In this document: positions 7,801 to 10,271 of the stretch, one piece after another
How positions within the stretch are numbered: position 1 is the stretch's first letter
Layout of the letters: each line of letters begins with the position of its first letter
Origin: an uncultured Oscillospiraceae bacterium
GTDB taxonomy: Bacteria > Bacillota > Clostridia > Oscillospirales > Ruminococcaceae
Assembly (NCBI GenBank): GCA_934457235.1
Contig: CAKSHT010000083.1
Coordinates: 1-10,271, forward strand
Reading direction: 5' to 3'
DNA length: 10,271 bases
Notes under the pieces: model-generated
The model's input: the letters and a program-made list of their open reading frames with translations, nothing else
The model's database searches: none
What the model was told of the DNA's origin: nothing
Translations under genes and position numbers: made by a program

Positions 7801-8450
7801 TTGGACTGCACGTATATCTCCGTGTACACGTCCTGCGTAAAGTTGCTTTCCTGGACGTACATAAACGCCTGGAGCGCACCGTTGCCGATAGTCGTGCTTC
7901 CGCGCTGCGTAGACGAAATATACATCGGCGTATCAAATGTGCCGACGATAGTATATTCCGTGTATTTCAGCGGGAATTCGTCAGCGCCGGTGGTGTCTGA
8001 AAGTACGACTGTGTCGCCGATTTTCATTCCCTCCCGGAGCTTGCTGGAATTGAGCACGCACTCGTCCTCCGCCTGCGGCATTCTTCCGCCGGTCAGGTCA
8101 ATGCGGTTAAGTACGTTATTTTCGTTCAGCGAGTATACCCTGGTGTTATAATCTTTGTTATCATAACTCAGAGTTAAGTCAGTGTACTTTGAAGCTTCCG
8201 CTCTGTCAACGCCCGGAGTATCCTCCAGCGACTTCAAATCGCCGTCAGTAAGCCCGAAATTGGACATAATGCGGATATCAAAAAGCTCATGCGCGTCGTA
8301 GTAGTTGTCGGCTGTTATCTTCATGTCACTGCCGGTCGCCCTTACGCCGCTGAAAAATCCGACGCCGATGGCGCATATCGTGAAAATCGAGAAAAACCGG
8401 TTCTTGGTTTTGGATATCTCTCTGAAAATGTTTCTGGTTACTGCTTTCAC
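4824..8450 (-). CDS. ABC transporter permease with two FtsX modules and a giant coiled-coil ectodomain
   Basis: A 1208-residue membrane protein. Predicted membrane segments are about 19-37, 673-694, 724-750, 768-790, 843-862, 1076-1097, 1132-1154 and 1172-1192. This is the duplicated FtsX/MacB plan of one helix, an extracellular domain, then three helices, twice. Conserved cytoplasmic loops that contact the ATPase are visible (IGTLKSLGYS 705-714; IATLKVLGFYD 1110-1120). The first ectodomain has a MacB-like part (40-250) and then a coiled-coil arm (about 254-646); the second (863-1075) has no coil. GTG is the start (8450), with AAAGGGG at 8457-8463 overlapping the stop of the ATPase gene. Such proteins act as mechanotransmission or surface-acting exporters rather than channels. 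Related long-coil permeases occur widely in Firmicutes, but the cargo is unassigned. No frameshift or decay is seen. Confidence 0.93.
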   Translation of the reverse strand: MKAVTRNIFREISKTKNRFFSIFTICAIGVGFFSGVRATGSDMKITADNYYDAHELFDIRIMSNFGLTDGDLKSLEDTPGVDRAEASKYTDLTLSYDNKDYNTRVYSLNENNVLNRIDLTGGRMPQAEDECVLNSSKLREGMKIGDTVVLSDTTGADEFPLKYTEYTIVGTFDTPMYISSTQRGSTTIGNGALQAFMYVQESNFTQDVYTEIYVQSNELKNAFSYSEEYEQLRDGLESRLEELGVQRSEIRYDEVIGEAQDEISDGEKSLEEARTDGQKELDDAKQKLDDAAQQISDGEKELADAKKELDDGQSQIDEARQTLADAKSEIDKGWAEYNENQQKLDEAEKTLDDSRKQLSDAKKQLDEAKNTLDESRQQLDDGQAEIDANRQTIEDGKSQLEAGKQQLTQAQAQYDAGLAEYNSRLSQYEQGMEQYNSGAATVAQLEQILGSDNAQVVQQKAALEAAKSQLDEAKPQLDAAKLQLDQAKAQIDENSALLSEKEQQLADGEAQLEQAQAQLDDGRARYEDGLTQYNENYAKYEDGVKQYNDGYAEFTNGLKQLNDGRNTLVNAEREYNDGLAEFTEKEQEFLDGKKSYEDGVKDLEDAKQQYSDGLTEYQDGVETFNTEIADAEKKIADAKQKIADAGEANWYVFTRDDNPGYAEYSSNAERIDRISAIFPVFFLLVAALVCLTTMSRMVEEQRMQIGTLKSLGYSNAVIMRQYMAYAVIAAASGSLVGAFIGMFLFPYIIMFAYSMMYIITNFYFELSPSNIIISAGSMVAAIALTVFFTARRALTSTPAELMRPKAPKAGKRVLLERIGFIWNRLSFFGKVSGRNLFRYKRRMFMTVIGIAGCTALSLTGFGLKDSIGDIVDLQYNDINNYSGYIVYDSDTDAEGIQKIYDALLDYNPDTEYTRALIKQYTLSSDSANVQCYVTAVEDTGIFEDMIDFRDRKSGDKLSFETALDGTIVTEKLTKLLDVKQGDKITLRISDGVNREVTVGAITEHYASHYMYISQEKYAELFGETPEFNIVYFRNGITADDAEQDAFSEKMLAVDGVLSVQMNAGASSSFSSMMKIMDLVVVVLIISAGALAFVVLYNLTNVNITERIREIATLKVLGFYDKEVSSYVFRENNILSVMGAALGLGVGVALCQFIIQTAEIDEVMFGRNIHPLSFLWAFIITVAFSLIVNLIMRRDLRKISMVESLKSVE
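6513..7691 (-). repeat. 21-bp codon-level periodicity encoding a coiled-coil heptad array
   Basis: This is the part of the permease gene encoding residues about 254-646. A large hydrophobic residue (L, I, V, Y or F) occurs every seventh position without exception from Leu281 to Phe624, which is 50 consecutive positions. The residue three further on is mostly Ala, Gly or Ser, giving a pattern like L-D-D-A-x-x-x or Y-x-D-G-x-x-x. At the DNA level this appears as imperfect 21-bp repeats rich in cgtcaagctg-like blocks. The units differ widely in sequence, so this is protein-level periodicity rather than a fresh minisatellite. Confidence 0.9.
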
Positions 8451-8461
8451 TTGTTACCCCT

Positions 8462-9163
8462 TTACCACTCAATATCCTCGACCGGCGTCGGGTGCTCATT
8501 GCGTATTATCTCCGCCACGCGGCTGTTCTTTATTCTTATCACCCTGTCAGCCATCGGAGCTATCGCGGAATTGTGCGTAACCAGGATCACCGTCATTCCG
8601 TCTATCCGACATGTGTCCTGGAGAAGTTTCAATATCATCTTGCCGGTGTTGTAGTCCAGCGCTCCGGTAGGCTCGTCGCACAGCATGAGCTTCGGCTTCT
8701 TGCTGAGCGCCCTTGCGATGGATACGCGCTGCTGCTCGCCGCCGGAAAGCTGAGCCGGGAAGTTATCCAGTCTTTCTCCCAGTCCGACTTTGTTCAGTAT
8801 CTCGACCGCCGGAATGAAATCCTTTGTTGTCTGCGCCGCAAGCTCCACGTTCTCCTTTGCGGTGAGGTTCGGCATGAGGTTATAGAACTGAAATATAAAT
8901 CCCACGTCGAACCGACGGTAATTAGTAAGCTGTTTTCTGTTGAATCTGTCAACCCTGGCGCCGTCAACGCTGATTATTCCCTCGTCGCAGCTGTCCATGC
9001 CGCCTAGCATATTCAGTACAGTGGTTTTGCCGGAGCCGCTGGGGCCGACGATTATCGCGAACTCGCCCTTTTCTATGTCGAATGTCATGCCGTCCGCAGC
9101 GTTTATCGTCACTTCACCCATGTGATAGCGCTTATATACGTTTTCAAGTGTCACAAAAGCCAT
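8462..9163 (-). CDS. ABC transporter ATP-binding protein, MacB/LolD/FtsE type
   Basis: A 233-residue nucleotide-binding subunit that hydrolyses ATP at the inner face of the membrane to drive the adjacent permease. All motifs are intact: Walker [10 protein letters not shown] (40-48), Q-loop Gln92 in FQFYNLMP, signature LSGGEQQR (139-146), Walker B LMLCDE (159-164, Glu164 catalytic), D-loop ALD (168-170) and H-loop His197. The sequence around the Q-loop and signature ([25 protein letters not shown]) is typical of the MacB/LolD/SalX class, which pairs with FtsX-type permeases. The start is ATG 9163 with GGAGAG at 9169-9174. The stop overlaps the ribosome binding site of the permease, which starts 11 bases later. 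First gene of the ABC/M14 operon. Confidence 0.95.
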   Translation of the reverse strand: MAFVTLENVYKRYHMGEVTINAADGMTFDIEKGEFAIIVGPSGSGKTTVLNMLGGMDSCDEGIISVDGARVDRFNRKQLTNYRRFDVGFIFQFYNLMPNLTAKENVELAAQTTKDFIPAVEILNKVGLGERLDNFPAQLSGGEQQRVSIARALSKKPKLMLCDEPTGALDYNTGKMILKLLQDTCRIDGMTVILVTHNSAIAPMADRVIRIKNSRVAEIIRNEHPTPVEDIEW

Positions 9164-9193
9164 AGTATCTCTCCGTTTCTGTAATTATCGGAA

Positions 9194-9209
9194 CTGCTCA
9201 ATTCAGCAG
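9194..9209. promoter_or_regulatory. Short dyad upstream of the ABC operon
   Basis: CTGCT and AGCAG flank a 6-base A/T-rich centre about 30 bases before the ATPase start codon. It may be an operator or a leader hairpin. No good -35/-10 pair was found between the serS terminator and the ATPase gene; GATAAT at 9186-9191 on the minus strand is the best -10 candidate but lacks a -35 at the right spacing. Confidence 0.3.
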
Positions 9210-9251
9210 AGCCGCCGCCCTGCCCTATTCAGCATATCCGTAAAATAAGCA

Positions 9252-9290
9252 GGCAGGAAAGACCGACACGTCACGCCGGTTTCTCCTGCC
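9252..9290 (-). terminator. Long hairpin terminator after serS
   Basis: Read on the minus strand, a 14-base arm (9290-9277) pairs with 9265-9252 around an 11-base loop. Twelve positions pair canonically, with one G-U and one A-C mismatch inside the stem. A modest T-rich tail (TGCTTATTTTA) follows. The hairpin lies about 30 bases after the serS stop codon and should separate serS from the ABC operon. The weak tail means some read-through is possible. Confidence 0.7.
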
Positions 9291-9321
9291 CCCTTTTCAT
9301 TCTTCCTTAACCATTACCAGA

Positions 9322-10271
9322 TCAGCCAATCTTGGACTTGCCGCCCATATACGGTCTGAGTACCTCTGGTATATTTACTGTGCCGTCTGCATTAAGGTTG
9401 TTCTCCAGGAACGCGATAAGCATTCTGGGAGGTGCAACAACGGTGTTGTTCAGTGTGTGTGCAAAATACTTCTTGCCGTCTGCGCCGTTTACGCGTATCT
9501 TCAGTCTGCGTGCCTGAGCATCGCCCAGGTTGGAGCAGCTGCCTACCTCGAAGTACTTTTTCTGTCTGGGAGACCAAGCCTCAACGTCGTAGCTCTTTAC
9601 CTTCAGGTCAGCCAGGTCGCCGGAGCAGCACTCAATGGTTCTTACCGGGATATCCATGCTTCTGAACAGGTCAACGGTGTTCTGCCACAGCTTGTCGAAC
9701 CACATCTTGGAGTCCTCGGGCTTGCAGACAACGATCATCTCCTGCTTCTCGAACTGGTGAATTCTGTAAACACCGCGTTCCTCGATGCCGTGTGCACCCT
9801 TCTCCTTACGGAAGCAGGGGGAATAGCTGGTGAGAGTTCTCGGCAGTGTGTCCTCTTCAAGAATGTTGTCGATGAACTTACCAATCATGGAATGCTCGGA
9901 AGTACCGATAAGATACAGGTCCTCGCCCTCGATCTTGTACATCATTGCGTCCATCTCAGCGAAGCTCATAACGCCGGTAACAACGTTGGAGCGGATCATA
10001 TACGGAGGAATGCAGTAAGTGAAGCCGCGGTCGATCATGAAATCTCTTGCGTAAGCGAGAACAGCGGAATGCAGTCTTGCGATGTCGCCCATCAGATAAT
10101 AGAAGCCGTTGCCTGCAACGCGTCTTGCGCTGTCGAGGTCGATACCGTTCAGGCGTTCCATTATCTCGCTATGATACGGGATCTCGAAATCCGGAACTAC
10201 AGGCTCGCCGTAGCGCTTGATCTCAACGTTCTCGCTGTCGTCCTTGCCTATCGGAACAGACGGATCAATGA
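9322..10271 (-). CDS. serS: Seryl-tRNA synthetase (partial, C-terminal catalytic part)
   Basis: The frame is open to the right edge: 315 codons are visible, and the N-terminal tRNA-binding coiled-coil arm lies outside the window. The Met codon at 10161 is internal, since 36 in-frame codons before it encode a typical SerRS linker (IDPSVPIG, then FEIPYHSEIMERLNGIDL). The enzyme activates serine with ATP and charges tRNA-Ser (and tRNA-Sec) in the cytoplasm. Class II motifs are present: motif 2 as CFRKEKG followed by YRIHQFEKQEM (nucleotides about 9735-9820), and motif 3 as NNTVVAPPRML then FLENN (about 9400-9456); TSEH matches the serine-pocket TxE motif. APPR in motif 3, GTSEH, and the ADLKVKSYDVEAWSPRQ stretch look more like the archaeal-type SerRS than the common bacterial form (AVGRT in motif 3). 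It ends in PYMGGKSKIG. Confidence 0.96.
   Translation of the reverse strand, partial: IDPSVPIGKDDSENVEIKRYGEPVVPDFEIPYHSEIMERLNGIDLDSARRVAGNGFYYLMGDIARLHSAVLAYARDFMIDRGFTYCIPPYMIRSNVVTGVMSFAEMDAMMYKIEGEDLYLIGTSEHSMIGKFIDNILEEDTLPRTLTSYSPCFRKEKGAHGIEERGVYRIHQFEKQEMIVVCKPEDSKMWFDKLWQNTVDLFRSMDIPVRTIECCSGDLADLKVKSYDVEAWSPRQKKYFEVGSCSNLGDAQARRLKIRVNGADGKKYFAHTLNNTVVAPPRMLIAFLENNLNADGTVNIPEVLRPYMGGKSKIG

Overview
All six genes in this window lie on the minus strand, so they are described here from the right end of the window to the left. The window looks like a chromosomal segment of a Gram-positive Firmicute, probably a gut Clostridia of the Ruminococcus/Oscillospiraceae kind. This rests on strong GGAGG-like ribosome binding sites, TTG and GTG starts, a short two-domain DtxR/MntR regulator, a secreted RCC1-repeat protein with an Ig-like (Big_2) tail, and a cell-surface FtsX-type ABC permease with a very long extracellular coiled coil. 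The genus is an inference. There are no tRNA or rRNA genes, insertion sequences, CRISPR arrays or phage genes.

Layout: (1) 9322 to beyond 10271, the C-terminal three quarters of a seryl-tRNA synthetase whose motifs resemble the archaeal-like SerRS subtype, followed by a long terminator hairpin at 9252-9290. (2) 9163 to 3823, a likely operon of three genes: a MacB/LolD-type ABC ATPase, a 1208-residue permease with two FtsX modules, and an AstE/aspartoacylase-type M14 zinc deacylase. The permease carries 50 consecutive heptads that form a mirror-symmetric coiled-coil hairpin. (3) 3733 to 2509, a two-gene unit with its own consensus promoter: a DtxR/MntR-type metal-responsive repressor, then, four bases after its stop, a metallo-beta-lactamase-fold protein of the COG1237 type. 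A compact terminator at 2483-2501 closes it. (4) 2278 to beyond position 1, a secreted protein with 14 RCC1-type repeats (enough for two seven-bladed propellers) followed by the start of a Big_2 domain.

How they fit together: the ATPase powers the permease, which by analogy with MacB/LolCDE-type machines moves or senses something at the outer membrane face rather than carrying a small solute through a channel. The M14 enzyme may be part of the same function, but its substrate cannot be read from sequence. The repressor most likely controls its own promoter and the coupled MBL-fold gene in response to Fe or Mn. The points most worth a second look are the symmetric coiled-coil hairpin, the Asp-to-Ala change in the metal motif of the MBL protein, and the hybrid metal site of the repressor it is coupled to.
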